DNA from: Actinomadura rupiterrae
Lineage (GTDB): Bacteria; Actinomycetota; Actinomycetes; Streptosporangiales; Streptosporangiaceae
Assembly (NCBI RefSeq): GCF_024172125.1
Contig: NZ_JAMZEA010000002.1
Span: 620,001 to 684,000 of the forward strand
DNA length: 64,000 nt
Reading direction: 5' to 3'
Shown: in pieces, positions 1 to 8,472 of the stretch
Layout of the letters: each line of letters starts with the position of its first letter
How positions within the stretch are numbered: position 1 is the first letter of the stretch
Position numbers and translations under genes: made by a program
Notes under the pieces: model-generated
Seen by the model: the letters and a program-made list of their open reading frames with translations, nothing else
Told to the model about the DNA's origin: nothing
Database searches by the model: none

Positions 1-1325
1 AAGGGGCGCCGCGCGCTGTGCTCGTACAGGTCGGACGACCCGGTGAGCCGCGACGCGAACTCCGGCAGCGTCTCGAACGAGCCGCGCCAGAAATCCCGGA
101 CGGCGTCGCGGTACTTCCCGTTCCACTCGCTCCACAGCGGCGGGAAGTTGCCGACCTGGTAACCGCCCTCGCCGACGTCCCAGGGTTCGGCGATGAGCTT
201 GACCTGCGAGACCACCGGGTCCTGCTGCACCAGGTCGAAGAACGCCGCCAGCCGGTCGACGTCGTGCAGCTCCCGGGCGAGCGCGCTCGCGAGGTCGAAG
301 CGGAAGCCGTCCACATGCATTTCGAGGATCCAGTAGCGCAGCGAATCCATGATGAGCTGCAAAGCGTGCGGGCTGCGGACGTTCAGCGAGTTCCCGCATC
401 CCGTGTAGTCGAGGTGGTAGCGCCGATCGTCGTCCCGAAGCCGGTAGTAGGACGCGTTGTCGATGCCCCGAAAGGACAGCGTCGGCCCGAGGTGGTCGCC
501 CTCGGCCGTGTGGTTGTAAACGACGTCGAGAATGACCTCGATTCCCGCCTGGTGGAGCGTCCGCACCATGGCCTTGAATTCGAGGACCTGCTCCCCGCGC
601 TGCCCCGACGCCGAATACGCGTTGTGCGGGGCGAGGAACCCGATCGTGTTGTAACCCCAGTAGTTCGTGAGCCCCCGCGCGACCGTCGCGTGCTCGGGCA
701 CGAACTGGTGCACCGGCATCAGCTCGACGGCCGTCACCCCGAGCTCGATCAGGTGGTCGATCATCACCGGATGCGCCAGCCCCGCGTACGTGCCGCGCTG
801 CTCCTCCGGGATCCCCGGATGCCGCATCGTCAGCCCGCGCACGTGCGCCTCGTACACGACCGTCCGGTGGTACGGCGTGCGCGGCGGCCGGTCGTCCGCC
901 CAGTCGAAGAACGGGTTGATCACGACGTTCTTCGGCATGAACGGCGCCGAGTCGTCGGCGTTCAGCTCGTCCGGATCCCCGAACCGGTACGAGAACAGCG
1001 CCTCATGCCACCGCACCTCGCCCTCGACGGCCTTCCCGTACGGGTCGAGCAGCAGCTTGGACGGGTTGCACCGGTGCCCGTGCTCCGGCTCGTACGGCCC
1101 GTCCACCCGGTACCCGTACTGCTGCCCGGGCCCGACCCCCGGCAGGTACCCGTGCCACACGAACCCGTCCACCTCGGGCAGGACGATCCGCTCCTCCTGC
1201 CCGTCCGCCCCGAAAAGGCACACCTCAACGCGCCGCGCCACCTCGGAGAACACCGCGAAGTTCGTCCCGGACCCGTTCCAGGTCGCGCCCAACGGATACG
1301 CGTCCCCCGGCCAGACCTCCCGCAT
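1..1325 (-). CDS. glgX: Glycogen debranching enzyme GlgX, N-terminal part (runs off left edge)
   Basis: Cytosolic GH13 isoamylase-type enzyme that hydrolyses alpha-1,6 branches of glycogen limit dextrins. The frame begins at the ATG at 1325 and leaves the window, so about 441 residues are visible. An N-terminal CBM48-like part ([15 protein letters not shown]) is followed by the barrel with the conserved GH13 blocks DVVYNH (about residue 265), DGFRFDLA (nucleophile Asp, about 342) and AEPWD (acid/base Glu, about 379). A GAGGAG Shine-Dalgarno sits 8 bases before the start. The family is normally about 700 residues, so roughly 40% of the protein lies outside the window. The assignment is firm; whether it belongs to a glycogen or a trehalose (treYZ) cluster cannot be seen. 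Confidence 0.93.
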   Translation of the reverse strand, partial: MREVWPGDAYPLGATWNGSGTNFAVFSEVARRVEVCLFGADGQEERIVLPEVDGFVWHGYLPGVGPGQQYGYRVDGPYEPEHGHRCNPSKLLLDPYGKAVEGEVRWHEALFSYRFGDPDELNADDSAPFMPKNVVINPFFDWADDRPPRTPYHRTVVYEAHVRGLTMRHPGIPEEQRGTYAGLAHPVMIDHLIELGVTAVELMPVHQFVPEHATVARGLTNYWGYNTIGFLAPHNAYSASGQRGEQVLEFKAMVRTLHQAGIEVILDVVYNHTAEGDHLGPTLSFRGIDNASYYRLRDDDRRYHLDYTGCGNSLNVRSPHALQLIMDSLRYWILEMHVDGFRFDLASALARELHDVDRLAAFFDLVQQDPVVSQVKLIAEPWDVGEGGYQVGNFPPLWSEWNGKYRDAVRDFWRGSFETLPEFASRLTGSSDLYEHSARRP

Positions 1326-1708
1326 CGCCGACCCACTCCTCGCCCGCGAACCGCCCGTTCCCGACCCCACCCCTACCCACCACCAAACCACCAGCTCTCC
1401 TGATATGGGAGATAATTCGGCAGCCGCCGTCCACCCCGCCATCCTCACCGCGCACGGTCGGCCCACACGTCTCAGCGCGAACTTCCGGAGGACGAGTCGT
1501 CCAACGCGCCCAGAAGCCGGACGCCACTGAGCTAGAGTCGTCGCCGTAAGCCCCGGGCCCGCCTCTGCATCGGCAAGCCGCCCGGGGCGCTGTTGTTCAC
1601 GGCATCAGAGACCCCTTGGCGAAAGACCGCCCGCCTCTACCGCGAGGCCTTGCCGCCCAAGGCGCTGTCACCCACGCGAAGCTCCGAGTGAGGCTTCCGT
1701 TCTGCGTC
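1326..1708. other. Intergenic region with a GC hairpin
   Basis: No convincing gene lies in these 383 bases. It must hold the promoter of glgX (leftward) and the end of the leftward GNAT gene. A 9-bp perfect stem, GCCCCGGGC at 1550-1558 with GCCCGGGGC at 1580-1588 around a 21-base loop, could act as a factor-independent stop or an RNA stability element; there is no T-tract. A short dyad TCTCC(N7)GGAGA is seen at about 1397-1413. Function of both is unassigned. Confidence 0.4.
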
Positions 1709-2212
1709 CTAGAGCGGGAGTTGCCAGATGGTTTCTTCGGCGGTGGTTCGGGGGGTGGGGTGCATGCCCAGTTTGGCCGCCACGGATTTGGACGGGGTGT
1801 TGTCCGGGTGGATGGAGGCGGTGATGGTGCGGACGTTGTGGGCCTTCAGCCAGGTGATGAGGGCTTCGGCGGCTTCGGTGGCGAAGCCGAAGCCCTGGTA
1901 GGGCATGGCGATGACCCAGGCGATGGAGGTCTCGGTCGGGGTGACGGTGGCCTGGACGGTGCCGACCGGCCGGCCGTCGCGGGAGCGGCGGACGATCCAG
2001 TTGAGCCAGCCCTCCTGGTGGAAGGGGGACGGGCCGGCGGACAGGCGGGCGTAGCGCGCTCTCAGGTCGGGGAGGGAGAGGGGCTCGCCGCCGATGTAGG
2101 TGTGCAGGCGCGGGTCGTCCAGGACGGCGGCCATCTCGTCCGCGTGGTGGACGGTCAGGGGTTCGAGGACGAGGCGGCGGGTGCGGAGGGTCTCCGCCAG
2201 CGGGCCGAACAT
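1709..2212 (-). CDS. GNAT-family N-acetyltransferase
   Basis: 167-residue acetyl-CoA-dependent N-acetyltransferase of the RimJ/RimL-like branch. It begins LRTRRLVLEPLT, the usual first strand of this branch, and the acetyl-CoA pyrophosphate loop is at residues 104-111 (YQGFGFAT, in place of the usual RGxGxA), followed by the helix EAAEALITWL and the late motif HPDNTPSKSVAAKLGM, where Asn and Ser/Lys normally contact CoA. The ATG at 2212 was chosen because the upstream DUF4262 gene ends at 2223, ten bases earlier, so the two are probably co-transcribed. The substrate (protein N-terminus, antibiotic or small amine) cannot be told. Confidence 0.82.
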   Translation of the reverse strand: MFGPLAETLRTRRLVLEPLTVHHADEMAAVLDDPRLHTYIGGEPLSLPDLRARYARLSAGPSPFHQEGWLNWIVRRSRDGRPVGTVQATVTPTETSIAWVIAMPYQGFGFATEAAEALITWLKAHNVRTITASIHPDNTPSKSVAAKLGMHPTPRTTAEETIWQLPL

Positions 2213-2222
2213 TCCGATGAGC

Positions 2223-2783
2223 CTACGTCGCGGGGCGCAGGCGGGTGGCCCAGATGCCGTCGGGGTGCTCGCGCGGGGGGAGCCACAGCCAGGGCTGGGT
2301 GCGCCGGAAGTCGAGGGTGGTGCCGGGCTGCCAGGGGAACAGGTCGCCGCCGTCCGGCCAGACGACCTGGAGGAACGGCAGCGGCGGGCGGCGGTAGAAG
2401 GAGACCGCGCCCGGGAAGGCGGTGCGGTACCAGACGGTCTCGACGGGGCGGAAGGACGCGGGGTGGCCGCGGGCGGCCTCCGGGGCGACCTCGCCCTCCT
2501 GCGGCGCGTCGCCTTCGGCGGTGCGGCGGCCGAGGGTGTTGAGGGTCTCCTCCATCTCGTAGACGTCGCCGCCGAACATGGCGAGCTCCGGCGCGCGGAA
2601 GCTGTGCCAGAGGCCGATGCTGTAGACCCAGCCGGGCGTCCGCTCCTCGGGCTGGACGAGGACGACGCTGAAACCGTACTGGGCGATGTGCACGATGGTG
2701 CGCAGGTTGAAGGTGTCCAGGCGGTCGCGGTCACCGTAGTCGTGGTCCAGTACGCAGTGGCACTCGGGGCGGCCGTCGGACAT
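2223..2783 (-). CDS. DUF4262 domain-containing protein
   Basis: 186-residue cytosolic protein matching DUF4262, a family common in actinomycetes and without a known biochemical function. The diagnostic core is GWVYSIGLWHSFRAPELAMFG (split by convention here as GWVYSIGLWHS then APELAMFG, residues about 51-71) and the later block PFLQVVWPDGGDLFPW, close to the C-terminus. An N-terminal CHCVLDHDYGDRD segment could bind metal. It ends 10 bases before the GNAT gene, suggesting a two-gene transcript. Function is unknown. Confidence 0.78.
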   Translation of the reverse strand: MSDGRPECHCVLDHDYGDRDRLDTFNLRTIVHIAQYGFSVVLVQPEERTPGWVYSIGLWHSFRAPELAMFGGDVYEMEETLNTLGRRTAEGDAPQEGEVAPEAARGHPASFRPVETVWYRTAFPGAVSFYRRPPLPFLQVVWPDGGDLFPWQPGTTLDFRRTQPWLWLPPREHPDGIWATRLRPAT

Positions 2784-2798
2784 GGCGCAAGCTTACGA

Positions 2799-4019
2799 TC
2801 ATTTCCGGGCGGTGGTCGTCCGTGTGCGGTCGGTTTCCAGCACCGGGACGGCGGCCGGGTCGGCGAGGACGGCGTCCCGGCCGGTCTGCAGCGCGCCGCG
2901 CAGGGCCGCGTCGGAACCGAGGACGCCGCGCGTCACGGTCGGCTGGAGGCCCGGGACCAGGGCGCGGCGCCCGGCGGTCTGCTCGTCGATGCCGGGGGAC
3001 AGCCACGGTTCCCAGGACGCGAGGTAGCCGCCGAGGATCACCTCGCCCGCGTCGGCGAGCGCGGAGACGCCGAGGATCGCGGCGCCCAGGGCGCGGCCCG
3101 CCGCGCGGACGGCCCCGACGGCGGCGGCGTCTCCCGCGCGGAGGCGGCGGTCCAGCTCGTCCAGGGAGGCGCGGGACCCGGGGGACGGGATTCCGGCGGC
3201 CCGCGTCAGGGGTTCCGGACCCGCGTATACGGCCAGGCACCCGCGCGCGCCGCACGCGCAGGGCGGACCGTCCAGGGTGAGGGGCATGTGGCCGACCTCG
3301 CCCGCGGTGCCGTGGCTGCCCGAGTGGACGCGGCCGTTCACCAGCAGCCCGCCGCCGACACCGGTGTCGGCCTTGATGTACGCGACCGTCTCCGGGTGCC
3401 GCACGCCGCGCGCCGCGAGCGCCCGGTACTCGGCGAGCGCCGCCACGTTCGCGTCGTTCACGATGTCGATCGGGAGCGGCGCGGACAGCCGCGCGTCGAC
3501 GAGCGCCCGCAGGTCGGTGGACGGCCAGCCGAAGTCGATCGCGGCGGCGACGGTCTCGCCCGTGATCGGCCCGGCCATCGCGATCGCCGCCCGGAACGTC
3601 CGTTCGCCATCGCGTGCGGCGTCGATGAGTTCGGCTATCGCCGCTGCCAGGGCGGCGGCGTCGCCGAAGGTCGCGCCGTGCGGGACGGACGTCTGGTGCA
3701 GGGTCGGGCCGGCCAGGTCGGCGGTCAGGACGTCCAGCCGCTCCAGCGAGACCCGCACCGCGATCACGCCGACCCGCCCCGGCGCTACGCGCAACGGACG
3801 CCGAGGCCGGCCCCGCGCGGCTCCGCCTGTTCCGGTTTCGGTCTCGGTGACGAGCCCTCGGGAGATGAGGTCGGTGACCAGGGTGGTCACGGAGGCGGGG
3901 ACGAGGCCGGTGGCCTGGGCGAGCTCGGTGCGGGAGCAGGGGCCGTGCTCGTCGAGGTGGCGGAGCAGCAGCGAGAGGTTGTGGCGCCGCACGCCCTGCG
4001 TTCTGGCCGGACCGGTCAT
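2799..4019 (-). CDS. ROK-family transcriptional regulator
   Basis: 406-residue sugar-sensing repressor of the NagC/XylR (ROK) type. Residues about 11-60 form a MarR-like winged helix (SRTELAQATGLVPASVTTLVTDL). The ROK fold follows, with the Asp-containing NDANVAALAE block (about 188), GEVGHM (about 240) and the zinc-binding CACGARGC cluster (about 257-264). The usual Glu after GCL is Ala, as is common in ROK regulators that do not phosphorylate sugar. The start ATG at 4019 gives the normal family length. It is transcribed away from the carboxylesterase, and a perfect 9-bp palindrome lies between them, so it probably represses both. The effector is unknown. Confidence 0.88.
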   Translation of the reverse strand: MTGPARTQGVRRHNLSLLLRHLDEHGPCSRTELAQATGLVPASVTTLVTDLISRGLVTETETGTGGAARGRPRRPLRVAPGRVGVIAVRVSLERLDVLTADLAGPTLHQTSVPHGATFGDAAALAAAIAELIDAARDGERTFRAAIAMAGPITGETVAAAIDFGWPSTDLRALVDARLSAPLPIDIVNDANVAALAEYRALAARGVRHPETVAYIKADTGVGGGLLVNGRVHSGSHGTAGEVGHMPLTLDGPPCACGARGCLAVYAGPEPLTRAAGIPSPGSRASLDELDRRLRAGDAAAVGAVRAAGRALGAAILGVSALADAGEVILGGYLASWEPWLSPGIDEQTAGRRALVPGLQPTVTRGVLGSDAALRGALQTGRDAVLADPAAVPVLETDRTRTTTARK

Positions 4020-4074
4020 GCCGAGATTCTCCCCGCTGCTCCGGGTACTCGCGTATCCTTCCTGGTCATCACTA

Positions 4075-4093
4075 TATTTCAAGACTTGAAATA
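4075..4093. promoter_or_regulatory. Probable ROK operator palindrome
   Basis: TATTTCAAG-A-CTTGAAATA is a perfect 9+1+9 inverted repeat, strikingly AT-rich in this GC-rich DNA. It lies 55 bases upstream of the ROK gene start and 67 bases upstream of the carboxylesterase start, in the shared divergent promoter region. AT-rich palindromes with TTTC/GAAA arms are typical of ROK repressor sites. Binding is inferred, not shown. Confidence 0.75.
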
Positions 4094-4160
4094 ATAGTCG
4101 GGCGGGGACATACTCCGAGCGGGCGGCGCCGGTGGACGCGCCGTCCGGGAGGAGGCAGTG

Positions 4161-5603
4161 ATGGCGCAGCAGGTCACCGTCCGCACGAAGGCGGGGGACG
4201 TCGCGGGGGAGCGGCGGGCGGACGGTTCGGCGCGGTTCCTCGGGATCCCGTTCGCGCAGGCGCCGGTCGGCGACCTGCGGTTCGCGGCGCCCGTCCCCGT
4301 CCGGCCGTGGGACGGGACGCGCCCGGCGACGGCGTACGGGCCGACCGCGCAGCGCAGGCCGTTCGCCGAGGTCACGACGATCCCGGAGCCGACGATCCCG
4401 GGCGCGGAGATCCTCAACCTGAACGTGTTCACGCCCGATCCGTCCGCGTCGCTGCCCGTGCTGGTGTGGATCCACGGCGGCGGGTTCGTCGCGGGCTGCA
4501 ACGCGAGCCCCTGGTACGACGGCGCCGCGTTCGCGCGGGACGGCGTGGTGCTCGTCTCGATCGGTTACCGGCTCGGCATCGAGGGCTTCCTCCACCTCGC
4601 GGACGCGCCGGACAACCGTGGCGTCCTCGACTGGATCGCCGCGCTCCGCTGGGTGCAGGAGAACATCGCGAGCTTCGGCGGCGACGCGTCCAAGGTGACG
4701 ATCGCGGGGCAGTCGGCGGGCGGCGGCGCGGTGCGGACGCTCATGGCGACACCGTCCGCGCAGGGCCTGTTCCGCGCGGCGATCTCGGTCTCGGGCGCGG
4801 TCATGGAGCCGCAAAGCCGTGCGGACGGCCTCGCCGTCGCCGAGCGCTTCACCGAGCGGACCGGCCTCCCGGCGACCGCGCAGGCGCTCCGCGACGTCAG
4901 CGACGCCCGGATGCTCGAACTCCAGGACGCCCTGACCGCGCCCGAGCCCGGCGAGCCGCCGAAGGTCGAGCTGCTCACCGCGCCCTTCGCGGACGGCGAG
5001 CTCGTCCCCGTCCCGGTGCCCGAGGCCCGGGCGGCCGCCGTGCCGCTCATGCTGGGCTTCACCCACCAGGAGTTCAACATGATCCCCGAGCGGGTCATGC
5101 CGGACCTGTCCGCCGAGCTGGTAGCGCCGTCCGTGGAGGGCCTCGGGCTCCCCACGGACTCGGTCGCGGACTACCTCGCGCTGCACGAGGGCGAGCGTCC
5201 GGCGGCCGTGGTCGGGCAGGCGCTCACCGACGCGCTGTTCCGCGCGCCCGGCGTCGCGATGGCCGAACGGCACATCGCCCGCGACCTGCCCACCTGGCTC
5301 TACCAGTTCGACTGGACGGACCCGCACGGCATGGCCTACCACTGCCTCGACCTGCCGTTCGCCTTCGATGTCCTGCACGCCGAAGGCGTCCAGCGCTCGC
5401 TCGGGGACGAACCGCCGCAGCGGCTCGCCGACGCCATGCACAGCGCGTGGGTCGGCTTCGTCCGCGACCTCGACCCCGGCGCGAACTGGCCCCGCTACGA
5501 GGCGGAACGCCGCGCCACCATGCTCTGGGACGCCGAGCCGCGCGTCGTGGACGACGTCCTCGCCCCCGTCCGCACCCTTTGGTCCGGCCCTCAATACAGG
5601 TAA
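4161..5603 (+). CDS. Type-B carboxylesterase
   Basis: 480-residue alpha/beta hydrolase that cleaves carboxylic esters. The oxyanion hole HGGGFVAG is near residue 112, the nucleophile is Ser185 in GQSAGGG (Gln replaces the usual Glu of GESAGG), and the catalytic His is His394 in HCLDLPFAF, a typical type-B context. No signal peptide is visible, so it should be cytosolic. ATG 4161 was preferred over the GTG three bases earlier because the GGGAGGAGG ribosome site at 4147-4154 is better spaced. It is divergent from a ROK repressor, which suggests induction by a sugar-related ligand, perhaps release of acyl groups from acylated sugars. Its 3' end overlaps the convergent sterol-reductase gene by 13 bases. 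Confidence 0.9.
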   Translation: MAQQVTVRTKAGDVAGERRADGSARFLGIPFAQAPVGDLRFAAPVPVRPWDGTRPATAYGPTAQRRPFAEVTTIPEPTIPGAEILNLNVFTPDPSASLPVLVWIHGGGFVAGCNASPWYDGAAFARDGVVLVSIGYRLGIEGFLHLADAPDNRGVLDWIAALRWVQENIASFGGDASKVTIAGQSAGGGAVRTLMATPSAQGLFRAAISVSGAVMEPQSRADGLAVAERFTERTGLPATAQALRDVSDARMLELQDALTAPEPGEPPKVELLTAPFADGELVPVPVPEARAAAVPLMLGFTHQEFNMIPERVMPDLSAELVAPSVEGLGLPTDSVADYLALHEGERPAAVVGQALTDALFRAPGVAMAERHIARDLPTWLYQFDWTDPHGMAYHCLDLPFAFDVLHAEGVQRSLGDEPPQRLADAMHSAWVGFVRDLDPGANWPRYEAERRATMLWDAEPRVVDDVLAPVRTLWSGPQYR

Positions 5604-6910
5604 GGGACGATCCGCCACCGCACGCGACTCCGGTACTCGTCCCAGTAAGGCCCGTACTTGGCCGCGCACCGCCGGTCGTCGCGTCCGGTGCGGTCCAGCA
5701 GCAGGACGGCCAGGAAGACCGGGTAGAAGTACGGCAGCAGGTGGCCCGGCCCGGCGGGCAGGCTCCAGGTCAGCGCGGCGACGAATTCCGGCAGGTAGTG
5801 GAAGTGCCGCGCGAGCCCCCACCAGCCCGAGACGAGCAGCAGGCTGTCGTGCGTCCGCCCGTCGTCGGTGGTGTACCGGGCGCGGATCAGCTCGGGCGGA
5901 CGGCCCCAGACCCGCGTCTCGCCGCCCGTCCGGCGCGTCCGCTGCCGCTGCCGGTCCGCGTCGTAGTTGACCCAGATCGCGCCGAGCCCCACGACGACCA
6001 GCGCCGCGGCCGCCGGCCACGGGATGTCGTGCGGGTTCGCCGTCAGGTACTGCGCCGCCAGGCTGTAGACGCCGGGCAGCCAGGTCGTGACGCCCCAGCA
6101 CAGGTAGTAGCCGAACCGGTCGTGCATCACGTCCAGGCTCGCGAAGTAGCCGCCCTCCCAGACGAAGAACTTCACGATGTAGACGACCTGGAGCAGCACC
6201 GACACGGCCAGCGCGTTCGTGAGGTGCCCGGTGGTGTGGTGCTGGTAGCCGGCGAACGAGACGACCAGCAGGCTCCAGCCCATCATCCCGAAACGGCAGT
6301 TGAACAGCTGCTTCAGGTCGATCCCGAACACCGACGGATGGAGTTCGACGCCCCAGAAGTAGTCCATGACGAGGGTGCGGTTCGTCCCGGCGTCCGCGCT
6401 GGACGGCGCGAACCGCCCCTTCAGGTACAGCAGCCAGCACAGGACGAGGCAGCTCACGCACATCGTGATGAGCAACTCGCCGAACCGCGCGTACAGGACG
6501 CCCGGCGAGAACCACTTCAGCCCGTACGAACCGGCCAGGAAGACCGCGTGCGTGACGACCCACGCGGCGACTCCGTTGAGGCGGTACCGGGGCCGCTGCC
6601 CGGCGGGCGTCACCGGGCCGTGGTCGTAGCGTCCGGGCAGGAAGCGCAGCAGCAGCGCCTCGAAGGTCAGGAACCCGACGATGATCCCGGCCGCCGTCCA
6701 GGTCGGCGCGGGGAACCGGTCGCCGATGACGTCCCAGCCGTCCGCGCTGGTGAGCCGCCACAGCGAACCGTGCAGGTAGCGGCACGTCTCCCACAGGACG
6801 ACCACCGTCGGCGGCGTCAGCACGACCAGCGCGAGCGGCCACAGGAAGCCCCGCAGGAACTCGCCCCGGCGACTCTTCAGCGAACCCGTCCAGGCCGGCA
6901 CCGGCAGCAC
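5591..6910 (-). CDS. 7-dehydrocholesterol reductase-like membrane protein (ERG4/ERG24 family)
   Basis: Polytopic integral membrane reductase of the sterol C7/C14/C24 reductase family, about 439 residues, the same size as eukaryotic DHCR7. The family signatures are strong: SGWWGLARHFHYLPE (ERG4/ERG24 signature) and the C-terminal RDDRRCAAKYGPYWDEY followed by VRWRIVPYLY, which is near-identical in plan to DHCR7. At least eight hydrophobic segments are seen. Known members reduce sterol double bonds with NADPH. The frame stays open to 7189, but the extra residues are Arg/Pro/Ser-rich and unlike the family; GTG at 6910 (VLPVPAW) is a guess at the start. Actinomycetes rarely make sterols, so the true substrate may be an isoprenoid or a host/environmental sterol. 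Confidence 0.85.
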   Translation of the reverse strand: MLPVPAWTGSLKSRRGEFLRGFLWPLALVVLTPPTVVVLWETCRYLHGSLWRLTSADGWDVIGDRFPAPTWTAAGIIVGFLTFEALLLRFLPGRYDHGPVTPAGQRPRYRLNGVAAWVVTHAVFLAGSYGLKWFSPGVLYARFGELLITMCVSCLVLCWLLYLKGRFAPSSADAGTNRTLVMDYFWGVELHPSVFGIDLKQLFNCRFGMMGWSLLVVSFAGYQHHTTGHLTNALAVSVLLQVVYIVKFFVWEGGYFASLDVMHDRFGYYLCWGVTTWLPGVYSLAAQYLTANPHDIPWPAAAALVVVGLGAIWVNYDADRQRQRTRRTGGETRVWGRPPELIRARYTTDDGRTHDSLLLVSGWWGLARHFHYLPEFVAALTWSLPAGPGHLLPYFYPVFLAVLLLDRTGRDDRRCAAKYGPYWDEYRSRVRWRIVPYLY

Positions 6911-7299
6911 CTCGCGATCGGGGAGGCGAAGCGATCGTCGTCCCCGCCAGCTTCCACCATCACCCCGGACAGGTCCACCCGTTCCGGACGGGCTGACAGC
7001 GCGGTGCACCGGCAGATCGGACAGACTTGACGCGCGGGTCGCCGGATGTGCGCTACCGTACGCCAGCAGGTTGCCGGTAGCCGCCTTCCCACGGCGGCAG
7101 GTCACGCGCGGCCAGGGGACGACGGGCTGCCGCGCGGGGCGAACCACGAGACTCCCCGCGCCGGAACGACGCGGCGCGGGAGCGAGCACGCGGCCGGGGC
7201 GCTACGTGGGGTGGACGCCCCGGCCGCGGCCGAAACCGCGAACCGCGTCGGCCGCGGCCGAAACCGCACCCCCAAGGCGTGACCCCGGCCGGGTCTCGC
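6911..7299. other. Intergenic region with a 19-bp direct repeat
   Basis: No credible gene is seen in these 389 bases. It should contain the promoter of the leftward sterol-reductase gene and the 3' region of the leftward secreted/membrane gene ending at 7300. CGGCCGCGGCCGAAACCGC occurs twice, at 7221-7239 and 7249-7267, separated by 9 bases; each copy carries the palindrome GGCCGCGGCC, so alternative hairpins are possible. Confidence 0.45.
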
Positions 7300-8424
7300 C
7301 TACTCGAACGGGTTCAGGACGGCCTTGCTCTTCGTGGGGACGGCCAGCCCGGAGATGACCGCCTTGATGCCGCCGGCGCGCTGGAGCCGGGTGAAGGCGT
7401 CCGGCGTGCTGGTCACGCGGATCGCGTACCCCTGGACGTCGCTGATCCAGTAGGTCGGGTAGCCGGACGTCGTGTGGAAGACCGTGTGGCCCTCGATCGT
7501 CGTCCGGGCGAGGCTGCCGTCGTGCGAGACGTCGTCGGCCTCGGCCTTCGGCGTCACCTCGATCGAGAGCCCCTTGGCGCCCGGCGCCGTACCGCCGTCC
7601 AGGTCGCCGCCGAAGGACGAGATGCCGGACCCGGACAGGGTCGCGAACAGGCCGGTGGTCTGGAACGTCTTCGTCAGGCCCGCGATCCGCGCCGGGAACC
7701 GGACCGGCCCCGCGTCGGCCGGTTGCATCACGCCCGTGCTCGGCGCCGCGCCCGGTGCCGCGTCCCTGGCGGAGAAGCGGACGTTCAGCGCGATCCGGAT
7801 GATCGTCGGCACGTCCTTCGACACCTCCGGGCCCACGTCGAGCGTCGCCCAGGCCCCGGACGGGAGCGCCCAGGTGAGGGTGGCGGTGCCGCGGCCCGGC
7901 TGGTTGATCCAGTAGCCGTGCATCCTGTTCACCGTGATCCGGACGGCGTCCCGCGGCACGGCGGCGCCCCGCTGCGGCGAACCGACGATGAGGCGCACCG
8001 GCGCGTCCGCGGGTCCCATGTGGAAGCCGGGGCCTGCCGCCGACAGCGTCCACCGGTGCCGGTCCCGGTTCGGGGACAGCTGGACGCTGAGGCCGCTCTC
8101 CCGGTACCCCGCCGGCAGCCAGCCGAACGACGCGTCGCGCCGCAGGGACAGCACGCCCGCTTCCCGGATATCCGGGCCGGACGAGATGCCGGGGGCGGCG
8201 ACCGGGTTGTGGCGGTTCGACGGGGAGCCGGAGTCCGTGGCGGCATAGCCGACGCCGGCGATCGCGACGCAGGTCGCGGCCACCGCGGCGACGGCGCCGG
8301 CGCGGCGGACGCGCCGGGTCCGCACGCCTCTGGCGCGCGCCGCGGAGATCCGGACGCGGTCGGACGGCGGCAGCGGGGCGGTCGCGAGGTCGTGCAGGGC
8401 CTCGCGCAGGTTCGTCTCGTCCAT
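7300..8424 (-). CDS. Membrane-anchored hypothetical protein, sigma-factor partner (CU044_5270-like)
   Basis: 374-residue protein with a cytoplasmic N-terminus (MDETNLREALHDLATAPLPPS, about residues 1-40), a basic stretch, one transmembrane helix (AGAVAAVAATCVAIAGVGYAA, near 44-64) and a long extracytoplasmic domain. This plan, directly after a SigE-family sigma gene, is the usual one for actinobacterial anti-sigma-like partners; that role is inferred from position. An alternative ATG at 8451 overlaps the sigma stop codon (ATGA) and would add MSARLPGGP; both ATGs carry the same GGAGGACCG ribosome site because the segment is duplicated. The MDETN start was taken as ancestral. The extracytoplasmic part has no recognised domain. 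Confidence 0.7.
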   Translation of the reverse strand: MDETNLREALHDLATAPLPPSDRVRISAARARGVRTRRVRRAGAVAAVAATCVAIAGVGYAATDSGSPSNRHNPVAAPGISSGPDIREAGVLSLRRDASFGWLPAGYRESGLSVQLSPNRDRHRWTLSAAGPGFHMGPADAPVRLIVGSPQRGAAVPRDAVRITVNRMHGYWINQPGRGTATLTWALPSGAWATLDVGPEVSKDVPTIIRIALNVRFSARDAAPGAAPSTGVMQPADAGPVRFPARIAGLTKTFQTTGLFATLSGSGISSFGGDLDGGTAPGAKGLSIEVTPKAEADDVSHDGSLARTTIEGHTVFHTTSGYPTYWISDVQGYAIRVTSTPDAFTRLQRAGGIKAVISGLAVPTKSKAVLNPFE

Positions 8425-8472
8425 CGGTCCTCCGGGGAGTCGCGCGCTCATCGGTCCTCCAGGGAGCCGCGC
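8422..8472. repeat. Duplicated start/ribosome-site segment (27-bp period)
   Basis: CATCGGTCCTCC plus following bases occurs at 8422-8445 and again at 8449-8472 (about 22 of 24 identical). On the minus strand each copy is a GGAGGACCG ribosome site followed by an ATG, so the gene has two equivalent starts, one of them overlapping the upstream sigma gene. The second copy also encodes the last residues (GSLEDR) of the sigma factor. Confidence 0.7.

Noticed and set aside
1550-1588. tRNA-like structure near the left end
   Set aside because: The GC stem has no cloverleaf, no TTC loop and no acceptor stem; it is a plain hairpin.
2799-6842. Very long open frame (1347 codons) running leftward across the ROK and esterase genes
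   Set aside because: It is a shadow of real genes in other frames of very GC-rich DNA; only its last part (from 4019) is the ROK protein. The rest is Arg/Pro-rich without motifs.
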